Shown here in pieces: positions 1 through 12,993 of a stretch of DNA of 64,000 bases. The first letter of the stretch is position 1. Each line of letters begins with the position of its first letter. The stretch lies in the NCBI RefSeq assembly GCF_024505085.1, contig NZ_JANIBC010000007.1, positions 1-64,000 of the forward strand, given 5' to 3'. Both the position numbers and the translations under genes were made by a program. Origin of the DNA: Parvularcula maris (lineage in GTDB: Bacteria; Pseudomonadota; Alphaproteobacteria; Caulobacterales; Parvularculaceae). The notes beneath the pieces are model-generated. The model made no database searches, was not told the DNA's origin, and saw nothing but the letters and a program-made list of their open reading frames with translations.

Positions 1-8
1 CCCCAAGA

Positions 9-45
9 CCCCCGCGCCCCCTCCCTGGCGCGGGGGTTTTTCTTT
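9..45 (+). terminator. Rho-independent terminator upstream of ettA
   Basis: A 10-bp GC-rich perfect stem (CCCCCGCGCC at 9-18 with GGCGCGGGGG at 27-36) and an 8-nt loop are followed by a T-rich run at 37-45. It probably ends a plus-strand transcript that begins left of the window and insulates ettA. Confidence 0.8.
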
Positions 46-123
46 GGCAGCATGCTTGTTGAGCCCGGCCCCCGCGTGGTCTAGGCGCGGCTCCTCACCT
101 TCATCCCATGCGAGGAGAACCCC

Positions 124-1787
<1,664 letters not shown>

Positions 1788-1788
<1 letters not shown>

Positions 1789-2873
1789 TGATGAGAAATA
1801 ATATTGACGTTCAGATCGATCCATCTACAATTGAAAAAGTTCAGGATCGCTTCGATGCTGATCTAATCTTATTTTCTGGATCAATCGACAACACAGCTTT
1901 TGGAAAAATTGCGTCTGCAGTAGGTGAAACCAGAATGGTTTCTCAGCGCAACAGCGTTGTATTCTCACTAACCACGAACGGTGGTCAAGCAAACGCAGCA
2001 TTTCAAATTTCGCGACTGCTGCAAGAAACCTACGACGAAGTCGTTCTCTTAATTCCCAGCTACTGTAAAAGTGCCGGGACGCTGATCGCTTTAGGTGCAA
2101 GCAAATTGATAATGGATTCATTCTCTGAGTTAGGGCCGCTCGATGTCCAGCTTGTGAAGGAGAATGAAATCGCGGGTCGTAAGTCTGGCTTGATATCAAA
2201 AGCAGCATTTGAAAGCCTGCACGATGCTACCTTCGAAGCGTTCCAAGATTTTATGCTCAGGACAACGGTTTCGAGTTACGGCAATATCAACTTCAAATTG
2301 GCTTCTGAAATTGCCACTAACCTATCCACTGGCGTGATGGCGGGTATATACTCACAGATAAACCCTGAAACACTTGGTAGCGACTACCGCGACCTCAATG
2401 TTGCTATAGCCTATGGGTCTCGTCTCGCTGATTATTCTCAGAATGCGATGCCTATGGCTGTGCATCGGCTGGTGCACGAATATCCTTCTCACGATTTTAT
2501 CATCGACGTCAGAGAAGCTCGTACACTATTCAACAATGTCGCCGACCCAAGCGACGAGTTATATGAAATCTACGCGGCATTCGCAGAGATTTTATATAAC
2601 GAAGCTGCAGACCCGTTTTGCATGTCATTAACGAAATCGCTACATGATGCTGAGGAAGGCGGATTGGACCATGACGAAGAACCAGACACAGAAGCCAAAG
2701 TCAAAGCCAGCGGATCGTTGGACGATAGCGGCTTCCCAGATAGGTCGGGCGATTCAGAATCGAGCGGTTACAGCAACAGCGGCTCGAACCCATCCGATGG
2801 CGAAACGGCCAAAACTTCAACCGCACATTCTGATCCAGCTACGGAACTGCACGACAAAGAGACCCTGAAGTAG
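1788..2873 (+). CDS. SDH-family (serine dehydrogenase proteinase) Clp-fold serine protease-like protein
   Basis: A 361-residue protein. Residues about 55-125 carry the SDH/SppA/ClpP crotonase-type fold: TTNGG (about 62-66), the probable nucleophile Ser95 in SYCKSAGT, and LGPLDVQ (about 115-121), which matches the 'SAGT ... LGPiDpQ' pattern of the SDH_sah family. The last 65-70 residues are acidic and rich in Ser, Asp and Gly, probably disordered. No signal peptide or clear membrane helix is seen. The ATG at 1788 overlaps the ettA stop (ATGA); a second ATG follows at 1791. Base composition and codon use are clearly more AT-rich than those of ettA and nearly all later genes, a sign of recent transfer. 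The substrate is unknown. The fold is fairly sure, the protease activity inferred. Confidence 0.75.
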
Positions 2874-2960
2874 AGCCGGGCGCTCTGCGCCGTAGGGCGG
2901 CTGCCCGTGTGCTAATGGTCTGAGGTGCTGACGTTTCCGGCAGCCGCGTTGCGACGGTTG

Positions 2961-2975
2961 GGCGTTTGAAACGCC
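2961..2975. other. Short hairpin in the SDH-GIY-YIG gap
   Basis: A GGCGTT-TGA-AACGCC hairpin in the 253-bp gap (2874-3126) between the protease-like gene and the nuclease gene. The gap returns to high GC and holds no ORF that I trust. Besides this hairpin and the next one I see nothing recognisable in it. Confidence 0.4.
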
Positions 2976-2999
2976 ACTGCCGTGGCCTTCTCCGCCTAG

Positions 3000-3024
3000 A
3001 AAAGGTCCACCGGACCTTTTCTCT
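3000..3024 (+). terminator. Probable terminator after the SDH protease-like gene
   Basis: A perfect 9-bp inverted repeat (AAAAGGTCC at 3000-3008, loop ACC, GGACCTTTT at 3012-3020) followed by a pyrimidine-rich run. The stem's own A/T ends would give a U-tract in either direction, so it may work bidirectionally. Confidence 0.6.
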
Positions 3025-3126
3025 CACTGACCGTCAACCGGCTCCGAAGGGTGCGGGCTGCTAAAGCAGCCTGCCAACTGCATCCGGCTCTTTGCAACAC
3101 CGGGCCAACCGCTCAACCGTCGGTCC

Positions 3127-3972
3127 ATGCAAACCGATAGCGTCCGACCCTGCTTTCTCACCGACCTATGGTCTCCTGCGGACCCGACCTCTTACAAGGT
3201 GCACTTCGCAAGGTGGAACGCGCAGAACCAGCCGCTCCATGTCCTGGCGCGCAGTTTCGAGGAGTGGCGGGGGTGGCAGGAGTTCTATCCGGGCAAGAAC
3301 GATTTCAACCGTGTACGTATCTTCTCGCTGGCCCAGGTGCTGAGCGCCAAGGACCGCTGGGTGTTCGGCGGTATCTGGCAGGTCGAGGGGCAGGGTGAAC
3401 GGCAAGACGGCACACCTTTCTACCGCGTCCGATTGGCGGACGAGCTACGTTCGCTCTATGCGAGGCTGAAGGTGCGCCATGTCCATAAGTCGCGCGGCAC
3501 CAGGCTGAACCTCGAGAACCACCTGCGCGACATGGTCATCAGCGAGATCCTCCCCGAGCCCTACACAGGGCGCCCCTTTCCCGGCTACGACAGCGTCAAT
3601 CTCAGCTTTCAGGAGATCGAGGGCCTGATGGCGAACAGCCGCCGGGACTGGGCCACCGCCCTCCGTCACGTGAAAGGCGTCTACCTCATCACCCATACCG
3701 GACGCAGCCAGCGCTATGTCGGATCGGCCTATGGCGAAACAGGGATATGGTCGCGCTGGGCGCAGTACATCCAGACCGGGCACGGAGGAAACCTGGAGCT
3801 TCGGAGATTGGTTCGCCAAGAGGGCATCGAGGAGTGTCGCCAGCACTTCCGCTTCACGCTTCTCGAGCATCTTCCCGCCCGAACGGAAGACAGCGTGGTG
3901 ATCGCACGTGAGAACTACTGGAAAGAGGTCCTGAACACGCGGGATGTCGAGGCGGGGCTGAACCGCAACTAG
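3127..3972 (+). CDS. GIY-YIG nuclease family protein
   Basis: A 281-residue protein with a C-terminal GIY-YIG domain (about residues 180-275). Visible motifs are GVY (184-186), YVG (197-199), the conserved Arg (about 210, in GIWSRW) and a candidate metal-binding Glu (about 262, in ARENYW). The N-terminal 175 residues form a separate region that I do not recognise; it may set DNA or RNA specificity. No membrane segment is seen. The gene stands alone between an AT-rich protease-like gene and a repeat-rich intergenic stretch. It could be a stand-alone homing-type nuclease, a repair nuclease or part of a mobile island. The domain is fairly certain; the biological role is not. Confidence 0.8.
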   Translation: MQTDSVRPCFLTDLWSPADPTSYKVHFARWNAQNQPLHVLARSFEEWRGWQEFYPGKNDFNRVRIFSLAQVLSAKDRWVFGGIWQVEGQGERQDGTPFYRVRLADELRSLYARLKVRHVHKSRGTRLNLENHLRDMVISEILPEPYTGRPFPGYDSVNLSFQEIEGLMANSRRDWATALRHVKGVYLITHTGRSQRYVGSAYGETGIWSRWAQYIQTGHGGNLELRRLVRQEGIEECRQHFRFTLLEHLPARTEDSVVIARENYWKEVLNTRDVEAGLNRN

Positions 3973-4030
3973 ACCCCGCGGTCTTAAGCCTCGCCTCCAC
4001 TGTGGCGAGGGTCGTAGCGGGTAGGAGCCC

Positions 4031-4110
4031 GTAGGGTGGACGCTGGCAGGCGGCCACCTTTCCTGGGCGGTGAGGGTGGCGAGGTGGCCGGCTTCCGCCG
4101 TCCACCCTAC
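4031..4110. repeat. Intergenic palindromic repeat, family A copy 1
   Basis: An 80-bp element with perfect terminal inverted repeats GTAGGGTGGA (4031-4040) and TCCACCCTAC (4101-4110) around a GC-rich interior able to fold into a long imperfect hairpin. A shorter relative sharing the ends and part of the interior lies at 4925-4977, so the two copies bracket the sorting-tail gene. Confidence 0.75.
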
Positions 4111-4201
4111 GAGCTTATGTCATCAAAGCTCCACCTGGACGCTCTCGCAGCAGCACGGGCCGTCACTGCGCCGGCCCCGTATATCCTCCGTGCCCTGAGA
4201 C

Positions 4202-4744
4202 TTATGCGGTTCGGCGAGCCCGGCGAGTGAGGGCCATTCCGCCCAGTGCGGGGACGAAGAGGAGAGCTGCCACGGGAAGGGGGACGGGCGACGCTTCGAT
4301 CGTGTACGTGCCTGACTTCTCGCTTGGCGCCGTGCCGAACGCCTTGGTGGCGAGCTGGCACGTGTTGGCAAAGCTACCCACGGTGATGCCCCCGCAGGCG
4401 AAGGTTCCGTCCGAGGAGAACGTCAGGAACCCCGTACCGCTCGCGCTTGGTCCAGGGTTGGTCAGGGTCAGGGCCGCCGCGAACATCGAGCCGCCGGCTT
4501 CGATCGTCCCCGTACCGACATAGATCGAAGGATCCCCTAAATTGACTCCAAAGTCGGTCTCGACGATCAGGTTTTCAATGCTGCCTCCAACCACATCGAA
4601 CGAGCCGGTGAGCAGCGCGTTGGGGTTGTTCGTGTCGAAGATCCCCCCGATCTGATAGCTGCCATCCACAAGGGCGGCCTGCGCGTTCAGTGCTCCCCCC
4701 CACGCCGCGACAAAGGCCGCGGCAGCGAAAAACGTCCGTTTCAT
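4202..4744 (-). CDS. Exported protein with VPLP-type (PEP-CTERM-like) sorting tail
   Basis: A 180-residue protein from the ATG at 4744, preceded by a GGGGGG-type ribosome binding site. It has a signal peptide (MKRTFF, hydrophobic Ala-rich run, cleavage near NAQA-AL). The C-terminus is tripartite: VPLPVA motif (about residue 154), hydrophobic segment, then a basic end RRARR. This is the layout of PEP-CTERM/VPLPA-CTERM proteins, which are handled by an exosortase. The middle is rich in Gly, Ser and Thr and has a 'DGTFACGGITVGSF' segment but no recognised enzyme motif. A second protein with the same kind of tail is encoded at 30964-31611. No exosortase gene is in this window. Confidence 0.7.
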   Translation of the reverse strand: MKRTFFAAAAFVAAWGGALNAQAALVDGSYQIGGIFDTNNPNALLTGSFDVVGGSIENLIVETDFGVNLGDPSIYVGTGTIEAGGSMFAAALTLTNPGPSASGTGFLTFSSDGTFACGGITVGSFANTCQLATKAFGTAPSEKSGTYTIEASPVPLPVAALLFVPALGGMALTRRARRTA

Positions 4745-4924
4745 GTCGTTCCGATCCCCCCGGTAACAAACCCCGCCAGCGCTCTCGAGCGCCTTGTCAA
4801 GATTTGTTACATGAAAACGGGTGGCTCGCAAGCGAGTTTCTCTGGTTGCCTGGCAATGGGCGTATCGTTTCGCCTTCATGCTGGCCTCATCGATGCGCAC
4901 CCGACCTATGGGGCGTGCTCCTCC

Positions 4925-4977
4925 GTAGGGTGGGCGCTGGCGCCTGGAAAGGTGGCCGCTACTCGCGTCCACCCTAC
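4925..4977. repeat. Intergenic palindromic repeat, family A copy 2
   Basis: A 53-bp element starting GTAGGGTGG and ending CCACCCTAC, with an interior partly shared with the copy at 4031-4110 (the GCTGG and GGTGGCCG blocks). It lies between the sorting-tail gene and the Rho_N-like gene. Confidence 0.7.
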
Positions 4978-5004
4978 GGCGTCGCGCGTCGGCCAACTCC
5001 GCCG

Positions 5005-5268
5005 TCAACGACTGCGCAGGGCCTCGATCAGCTCGTCCTTGGTCATGTCCGAGCGGCCCTCGATGCCCACCTCCTTGGCGCGCTCGTAGAGCTCCTCCTT
5101 GGTGCGCTCCTCATAGGGTTTCGAGCCGCCGCCCTTCTGTGAAGGGCTCGTTCCGCCGTCGGCTTGCGCGTTGGCGATGCGCGCCGCCTTCTCCTTGCTG
5201 GCGCCGTCCTCGCGGAGGGCCTCGTAGGTCTCGTCGTCCTTGATGGAGGGGCCGTGGTCCTTGGTCAT
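5005..5268 (-). CDS. Small Rho_N/SAP-like domain protein
   Basis: An 87-residue hydrophilic protein from the ATG at 5268. The N-terminal half (KDDETYEALREDG, then KEKAARIANA) resembles small stress-associated proteins annotated as DUF7218 or plasmid-stabilisation-like. The C-terminal 35 residues (YEERTKEELYERAKEVGI, then MTKDELIEALR) match a Rho termination factor N-terminal or SAP-like helix-extended-loop-helix, a nucleic-acid-binding fold. The role is unknown; a DNA- or RNA-binding protein is likely. The longer frame upstream of 5268 runs antisense through chorismate mutase and HU and is not used. Confidence 0.75.
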   Translation of the reverse strand: MTKDHGPSIKDDETYEALREDGASKEKAARIANAQADGGTSPSQKGGGSKPYEERTKEELYERAKEVGIEGRSDMTKDELIEALRSR

Positions 5269-5358
5269 GGCCTCTGAACAGAGGGGAGGACGGGCGCGTT
5301 CCGCTGGGGCACCGGAGAGGTCTTCCCAAAGCCAAGCTCTCCCCCTAACCCCCCGGCG

Positions 5359-5673
5359 ATGAGCGTGAAGACCCCACAAGACTGCCAGACCATGGAGGAC
5401 GTCCGCGAGGGCGTCGACGCCCTCGACCGGGAGCTCGTGCGGATGCTCGCGATCCGGCAGGGCTATATGGAGGCGGCGGCGCGGATCAAACCGACCTTCG
5501 GCGACGTCAGGGTGCCCTGGCGCATCGAGGACGTGGTGGAGAAAGTGCTGACGGAATCGCGAAAATACGGGCTTTCGGCGCGAATCGCAGAGCCCGTTTG
5601 GCGCGAACTGATCGAATGCTGCATCGCACATGAGGGTGAGGCGTGGAAAAAGCAGCGCGGTGAGGAGGGCTGA
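5359..5673 (+). CDS. Chorismate mutase, AroQ class
   Basis: A 104-residue all-helical protein of AroQ chorismate mutase type (chorismate to prephenate in Phe/Tyr synthesis). The N-terminal helix has the family pattern VREGVDALDRELVRMLAIR; helix 2 begins near DVRVPWRIEDVV, and the C-terminal helix carries IAEPVWRELIECCI. The length fits stand-alone AroQ or PchB-like enzymes (about 90-105). The PchB-like isochorismate pyruvate-lyase alternative cannot be excluded from sequence alone, but no siderophore gene is nearby. It is monocistronic between a divergent Rho_N-like gene and HU. Confidence 0.85.
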   Translation: MSVKTPQDCQTMEDVREGVDALDRELVRMLAIRQGYMEAAARIKPTFGDVRVPWRIEDVVEKVLTESRKYGLSARIAEPVWRELIECCIAHEGEAWKKQRGEEG

Positions 5674-5743
5674 AAGCTCAACCTTTTGAGGGGGATAGCG
5701 AAAACTCCAGGTTTCATGCGGGTTACAGGGCAAAATTCCCCTT

Positions 5744-5772
5744 TGACCTCCAGCAAAAACACTGCCTAGCGT
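5744..5772 (+). promoter_or_regulatory. Possible sigma70-type promoter of the HU gene
   Basis: TTGACC at 5744-5749 is a good -35 element. A 17-bp spacer leads to CTAGCG at 5767-5772, which is a poor -10. It lies 43 bp before the HU start, in the only gap upstream. The -35 is visible; the assignment is a guess. Confidence 0.3.
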
Positions 5773-5815
5773 CACCCCACGCCCCGGAAAGGCGCATGAA
5801 TAAAGGGTTTCAGGC

Positions 5816-6088
5816 ATGAATAAAAACGAGTTCATCGACGAGGTCGCTCGCAAGTCCGACATGAGCAAGGCGCAGGCCGGCAAGGCTGTCGACGCGGTCT
5901 TCGACACCATCACCGAGGCGCTCAAGGGCGGCGACGATGTCCGCCTGGTCGGCTTCGGCACCTTCTCCTCCGCTCGCCGCGAAGCCCGCGAGGGCCGCAA
6001 CCCCCGCACCGGCGAGACGATCAAGATCAAGGCCTCCAACCAGCCGAAATTCTCGGCAGGCAAGGGCCTCAAGGACGCGCTGAACTAG
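5816..6088 (+). CDS. hup: HU family DNA-binding protein
   Basis: A 90-residue nucleoid protein. It has the N-terminal MNKNEFIDEVA helix, the VRLVGFGTF turn, and the DNA-binding arm with GRNPRTGE followed by IKIKASNQPKFSAGKGLKDALN. The length is exactly that of the HU family. It bends and compacts DNA as a homodimer or with a second HU. It differs from the IHF alpha gene at 20566-20931, which has an extended C-terminus. A strong terminator follows directly. Confidence 0.95.
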   Translation: MNKNEFIDEVARKSDMSKAQAGKAVDAVFDTITEALKGGDDVRLVGFGTFSSARREAREGRNPRTGETIKIKASNQPKFSAGKGLKDALN

Positions 6089-6107
6089 TCGGCGACCTTA
6101 TCCCCGA

Positions 6108-6153
6108 GGGCGCCCCGGCATGCTATCAGATAAGCATGCCGAGCGCCCTTTTT
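6108..6153 (+). terminator. Terminator after HU
   Basis: A long hairpin with outer arms GGGCGC (6108-6113) and GCGCCC (6143-6148) and inner arms CGGCATGCT (6116-6124) and AGCATGCCG (6133-6141), followed by TTTTT at 6149-6153. Confidence 0.85.
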
Positions 6154-6214
6154 CGTGGGCGGCGTCTTGCGGGAAAAAGCCTCCTGCATCCCCCGGATAG
6201 CGCTTGCGGGCTGA

Positions 6215-7888
<1,674 letters not shown>

Positions 7889-7889
7889 C

Positions 7890-9074
7890 CTATTTGTCTG
7901 TATCTACTGATGCATCGGGTACGACAGCCCGAACACTATAGCGTCCTGCTTTAAGCATCAGCCGCACATCCTCGCCTGCCTCCACTAAAACCCGGTCGTG
8001 GGGGATCGCTTCAACGGGATCGTCAACCGGTCTGGCTTCGATGATCGCCCAGCCGTCAGAAGGCAGAAGGTCTTGCGGAATGGCAACGGCTTCGTAGCCG
8101 CGAGTGAGCCGGAACGTAGGCCTTCCGTAGACGAAGGTATCCGGGGGCCTGATGACCCGAAGGTCCACTGGGTCCTTCGTCGCAACCTCAGCCAGAACCA
8201 GCTCGTTGTCTGAACTTGCACCGCGGCAAGTGGTCTGATCGATGGTCAGAGGGTCGATGCCGGTCTTCTCCTTCAAACGGGTGGCCATCCATTTTGCTGA
8301 TCTGCCATCTCTCCAGGTGATTGGCTGCTCGAAGGCGTGGTTGTAGCCGACATGGACGAGAACCCGTGCATTGGGGTCGTCCTCCAATATGTTCTCGATG
8401 ATGTTCTGAGCCTGTGCTTCCTCTCGAACGTGCATTGCGTCGAGCATATCTTCAGGGCGCTCATACTCTGGATCGTACGCAATTTCGTAGGCGGCAAAGC
8501 GGTAGCCAAGGCCCCGCACCCGTCGCAGAAGGTGCGCAAATGTCGCCTCGCGAAGATAGTAGCCATCGTTATCCGTCAAGACGTCGGTAGGTTCGTCGTC
8601 ATCCTCGGTGAAGGGGAAACTGCCGCCTCCGTCGAAGTTCGAAAAGGTCTCTGCCGCATAAACGTCGAACCCCAATGGCGCGAGCGAAACAGCCACGTTC
8701 TCAATAAAGGCGCGGGTACTACTGCGAACATGGCTCTCGTTGATGATGACGATTTGCGCGTCCCTTGCCCGATCAACGATCGTTTGAAGCGGAGCGCTTC
8801 CGCTTTCGATCGGCTGGCAGTCCGACCGCTCGTACTCACGCAAATGCCCTCCGGCAATCAGGTCTTCGCGTCCGTAGAGCGCCACATACTGATCAAGCCT
8901 GCCGCTTTCTAGCTCCCCCTTTCTCAAACGTTCGAATGTGAGCTGAGCATGGCTTCCGTTCTGTCCGCTTTCAGAGGCGGCTACAGTCCCCCCATCGACG
9001 AGGATAACGTTCGGACTAGGTGCTGTCCCGCAGGCAACAAGCAGCAAGATAATAGTGACGCTGAGATAGCGCAT
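7890..9074 (-). CDS. Lipoprotein with a TIKI/ChaN/EreA-like domain
   Basis: A 394-residue predicted lipoprotein: MRYLSVTIILLLVACG is a signal sequence ending in the lipobox LVAC (Cys15). About residues 85-280 show features of the EreA/ChaN/TIKI superfamily: VIINESH with the conserved Glu and His, a second acidic site in YAAETF, and the late His motif VHVGYNHAFE. Such proteins include haem-binding ChaN, erythromycin esterase and TIKI proteases, so the activity cannot be set. The last 110 residues look like a beta-rich accessory domain. Base composition is lower in GC than flanking genes. The family call rests on the motif pattern only. Confidence 0.65.
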   Translation of the reverse strand: MRYLSVTIILLLVACGTAPSPNVILVDGGTVAASESGQNGSHAQLTFERLRKGELESGRLDQYVALYGREDLIAGGHLREYERSDCQPIESGSAPLQTIVDRARDAQIVIINESHVRSSTRAFIENVAVSLAPLGFDVYAAETFSNFDGGGSFPFTEDDDEPTDVLTDNDGYYLREATFAHLLRRVRGLGYRFAAYEIAYDPEYERPEDMLDAMHVREEAQAQNIIENILEDDPNARVLVHVGYNHAFEQPITWRDGRSAKWMATRLKEKTGIDPLTIDQTTCRGASSDNELVLAEVATKDPVDLRVIRPPDTFVYGRPTFRLTRGYEAVAIPQDLLPSDGWAIIEARPVDDPVEAIPHDRVLVEAGEDVRLMLKAGRYSVRAVVPDASVDTDK

Positions 9075-9148
9075 AGAGCTCCCCTTCGACCTTGATCAGC
9101 AAATGTTCATAGGCGACAGGGAAAGAAGGGGCCACCGAGCATTGCAGC

Positions 9149-10105
9149 TTAAAACTTCACCCCAACCGAGAACCCGCCATAGCCGTCCGGGTCGTCTTGC
9201 GCTTCGTAGCGCTCCGTGCGCGCCACATAGGTCCAGGAGAGCTGGACCCGGCCGAGCTCCATCACCGCGCCTGCCTGCAGGTCGCCGACCAGGGGGTTCT
9301 TGTCCGTGGACGCACTGTCCTGAACCAGGCTGCCGTCGAGGAAGATGTCGTGGGCGACCGCGCGGGCCTCGGCGCCTGCGAAGAGGAACCAGCTCACCCC
9401 GCGGGAGAAGTGGCCCGAGCCGGTGAGGGAGGGCCTGATCCGGGCGGGTCCGAAATTGGGACGGAGGTTCGAGCCGAGACGGACCATGCCGCCGGCGCGG
9501 GCGTTGACCGCGACATTGCCCAGGGAGGCACCGGCGACGGGGGTGAACTCCGCTTCCAGCGGTCCCATCCTTCCTTCCGCCCAGGGACGACCTTTCCAGT
9601 CGTAGGAGAGGTTCACCGCGACCTCGTTGGGAAGCTGGTGGTCCCAGCCCTCGGCCAGCATGTAGTTGCGGCGCTCGTGAAACCAGTTCTGGGTCTCCTC
9701 GCCCAGGGCCGCGGGGCCGACTACGCCCAGCTCTAGGGTGAAGAGGTCGAAGCGGCCGTTCTTCTCGGCCAGGAGCCCCGCCTCGGCAAAGAGATAGCCC
9801 GCATAGGGGTGGTCGTCGGGGTCGGGCGTGTCCGTGAAGTAGTCCTTGGGCGTGTAGATCTGCTGGGCGACGGCGAAGCTCCGGCGGAGGGTGGCGCCGT
9901 AGCCGCCGAGGCGGCGCTCGAGACTTGTCCCCCTGACCTCGCCGGTGACGTAGGCTGCGCGCAGGCCGTTCGTGTAGTGCCTGTCCTGGTTGGCGACGAA
10001 GTCGTTCTCCGCCGTCACGGTTAACGTGCCGAGGTCCCTGGCTTCGCTTTGGGCGGCGAGGAGGGCGAGGGGCGCGGCGGCGGTGAGGATGGCACGTTTG
10101 AACAT
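9149..10105 (-). CDS. LpxR-like lipid A deacylase (DUF2219), outer membrane
   Basis: A 318-residue beta-barrel protein with a signal peptide (MFKRAILTAAAPLALLAAQSEA). LpxR removes the 3'-acyloxyacyl group of lipid A in the outer membrane. Family hallmarks are present: the N-terminal TAENDFVANQDRHYTNG with the Asn/Asp pair, KDYFTDTPDPDDHPYAGYL, and the WFHERR...GWDHQLPNE region holding the candidate catalytic His. The C-terminus ends in Phe (VGVKF), as in many outer membrane barrels. The gene is followed on the same strand by the TIKI/ChaN-like lipoprotein, so both products act in the envelope. Confidence 0.8.
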   Translation of the reverse strand: MFKRAILTAAAPLALLAAQSEARDLGTLTVTAENDFVANQDRHYTNGLRAAYVTGEVRGTSLERRLGGYGATLRRSFAVAQQIYTPKDYFTDTPDPDDHPYAGYLFAEAGLLAEKNGRFDLFTLELGVVGPAALGEETQNWFHERRNYMLAEGWDHQLPNEVAVNLSYDWKGRPWAEGRMGPLEAEFTPVAGASLGNVAVNARAGGMVRLGSNLRPNFGPARIRPSLTGSGHFSRGVSWFLFAGAEARAVAHDIFLDGSLVQDSASTDKNPLVGDLQAGAVMELGRVQLSWTYVARTERYEAQDDPDGYGGFSVGVKF

Positions 10106-10246
10106 GCCAAGGTTGTTTCAAGTCTCGTGCCAACACTCCCGTCCCGCGGGAGGACGCTGCGGACTTCTCCCGCCCAACGGAAAACGGGGCCGCCAGCCCT
10201 TCGGCCCGCGACCCCGTCTCTTCTCTCCCAGAAGACTGGCTTGTCG

Positions 10247-10537
10247 TTATGCTTCCACGCCGCGCGGCGTTTGCGGGGTGAAGCCCAGGCGGTCCATCGC
10301 CTCGCGCCTGATCGGCGTCTTGCGGCGCTCGGACAGGTCCTCGTAGCGGACGCCGTAGGTCTCGCCCTCGGACCAGACATCCTTGGCGACCAGCTCGATC
10401 ACCTCGCGCTGGTCCGGCGTCAGGGAGGCCCAGGCGGCGCTCGCCACCATGAGCTGCCGCTCGGCCGAGGCCGATCCCAACGTTGCTACGACAAGAAGAG
10501 CGGCCCCCGCCGCCCTGGCTCTGATACCCATACCCAC
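10247..10537 (-). CDS. Small secreted protein of unknown function
   Basis: A 96-residue protein with a signal peptide ending near GSASA-ER. The mature part is a short helical charged protein ([17 protein letters not shown], then [10 protein letters not shown]), which could form a helix-turn-helix-like fold, but I cannot assign it. The GTG at 10537 is chosen because AAGGGG lies 10 bases upstream; an ATG at 10531 is an alternative. It is upstream of and co-directional with the LpxR-like gene, with a 141-bp gap that lets it be a separate unit. Confidence 0.6.
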   Translation of the reverse strand: MGMGIRARAAGAALLVVATLGSASAERQLMVASAAWASLTPDQREVIELVAKDVWSEGETYGVRYEDLSERRKTPIRREAMDRLGFTPQTPRGVEA

Positions 10538-10727
10538 TGCTGGCCCACCCCTTGGAACTCGGTACTGTTCCGCTGTAACACAGAGCGTGTTCAGGCTTGG
10601 TGGCGGGGCAGGGGGAGAATTGAAGCTTTCCGGTCACAGGCCTTTAGCCATAATGTCAACTTCGAGGTGGACAAAACCCCTGGCCCGCGTTAGGCGCCGC
10701 GACTTCCAGAATTCAGGAGAGACCCGC

Positions 10728-10910
10728 GTGGCCGTCCCCAAGAGTAAGATCACCAAATCCAAGCGCGGCATGCGCCGTGCTCACGACCGTCTCGACGCTG
10801 CCTCCTATATCGAGGACAGCCAGAGCGGCAATCTGCGCCGCAACCACCATATCGACCTCAAGGCCGGCACCTATAACGGCCGCCAGGTGCTTCCTCCCCA
10901 GGAAGACTGA
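10728..10910 (+). CDS. rpmF: 50S ribosomal protein L32
   Basis: A 60-residue L32 protein beginning [20 protein letters not shown], with the family N-terminal signature. The start is GTG at 10728, with AGGAGA at 10715-10720. Only an over-long reading frame beginning at 10383 would contain it otherwise, and that is not used. In many alphaproteobacteria rpmF sits beside the DUF177 and plsX genes; here it stands alone, about 7 kb from DUF177. Confidence 0.95.
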   Translation: MAVPKSKITKSKRGMRRAHDRLDAASYIEDSQSGNLRRNHHIDLKAGTYNGRQVLPPQED

Positions 10911-10948
10911 GGCTTGGGCCGAAAGGCCCTTTGGTTGAAGCGAATGTG

Positions 10949-10978
10949 AGGCGTTGCCCGGAAGGGTAGCGCCTTTTT
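10949..10978 (+). terminator. Terminator after rpmF
   Basis: AGGCG (10949-10953) pairs with CGCCT (10970-10974), with an inner CCC/GGG pairing and a T run to 10978. A smaller GGGCC-GAAA-GGCCC hairpin at 10916-10929 lies just before it. Confidence 0.65.
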
Positions 10979-11065
10979 CGCGTGGGTCGGAACGCGAAGC
11001 TCTCCGCCTTTCAGAAGCTCGGGCGTTGCGCGGCGGATGGCGTTGCGGGTCCGCTCTACGGCTGA

Positions 11066-12403
<1,338 letters not shown>

Positions 12404-12444
12404 GGTTTCGGCAAGGGTTTGGGGAAAACCCGTTAAGCGCAGTT

Positions 12445-12477
12445 AAGGCCTGTTCCAGATGGGGACAGGCCTTTTTT
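12445..12477 (+). terminator. Terminator after eno
   Basis: AAGGCCTGT pairs with ACAGGCCTT around a short loop (12445-12473), followed by a T run to 12477. Confidence 0.85.
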
Positions 12478-12573
12478 CTTTACTATGCTTAACGGCGCAG
12501 TGACCTCGATTACCGGGCTGCCACCGATTTTCTGTGATATGATTCACCGGACGGTAACGACGATTGGCGAAGC

Positions 12574-12993
12574 ATGACTCATCGAGAGGTGATGTTCCGC
12601 ATGAAGATGTTCCGTTCCCTGTTCCTCAGCGCCGTTCTGCCCGCTGGTTTGCTTGTCGCCGCAGCCTATCAGGGCCTCATGGCGTTCAACGGGCCGGAGG
12701 GCTTCGTGCGCGCCGAGCAGCTCGAGGCGAGGGCGGCCCATCGCCGGGCAGAGGTTAACGCGCTGCGCCGCCACCAGGCGCGGCTGGAGGAGCGAGCCGA
12801 CCGTCTCGTGCTGGCCTCTCTCGACGAGGACCTCCTGGAGGAGCGGGTCCGCGCCAATCTCGGCCATATGCGCCCCGGCGAGTACCGGATCCCGGTCATG
12901 GAGCTCGACGCCGTTGCCGCATTGGAAACGGAAGAGGGCGAAGAGCTCACCGACCTGATCGCCGTGGCGCTCCTGGAGAGCCGCGGGGCGTAG
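12574..12993 (+). CDS. FtsB-like septum formation initiator
   Basis: A protein of up to 139 residues with one N-terminal membrane helix (about residues 14-33) followed by a coiled coil (about 44-80, ARAAHRRAEVNALRRHQARLEERADRL) and the ARxNLGHMRPGEYRIPV block typical of DivIC/FtsB-like proteins. FtsB links FtsL and FtsQ in the divisome; the protein sits in the inner membrane with the coiled coil in the periplasm. Starts at 12574, 12592 or 12601 are possible; AGAGG at about 12585 favours 12601. Its position after eno is the usual alphaproteobacterial one. The stop is immediately followed by the next ATG. Confidence 0.85.
   Translation: MTHREVMFRMKMFRSLFLSAVLPAGLLVAAAYQGLMAFNGPEGFVRAEQLEARAAHRRAEVNALRRHQARLEERADRLVLASLDEDLLEERVRANLGHMRPGEYRIPVMELDAVAALETEEGEELTDLIAVALLESRGA

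Noticed and set aside
5269-6072. A long upstream extension of the Rho_N-like gene
   Set aside because: It would be antisense to chorismate mutase and HU; the ATG at 5268 gives a compact protein with family-like sequence from its first residue.
9096-10637. A 513-codon frame overlapping the LpxR-like and secreted-protein genes
   Set aside because: It is a same-strand, other-frame shadow: Arg/Pro-rich, no motifs; the two genes within have signal peptides and family features.
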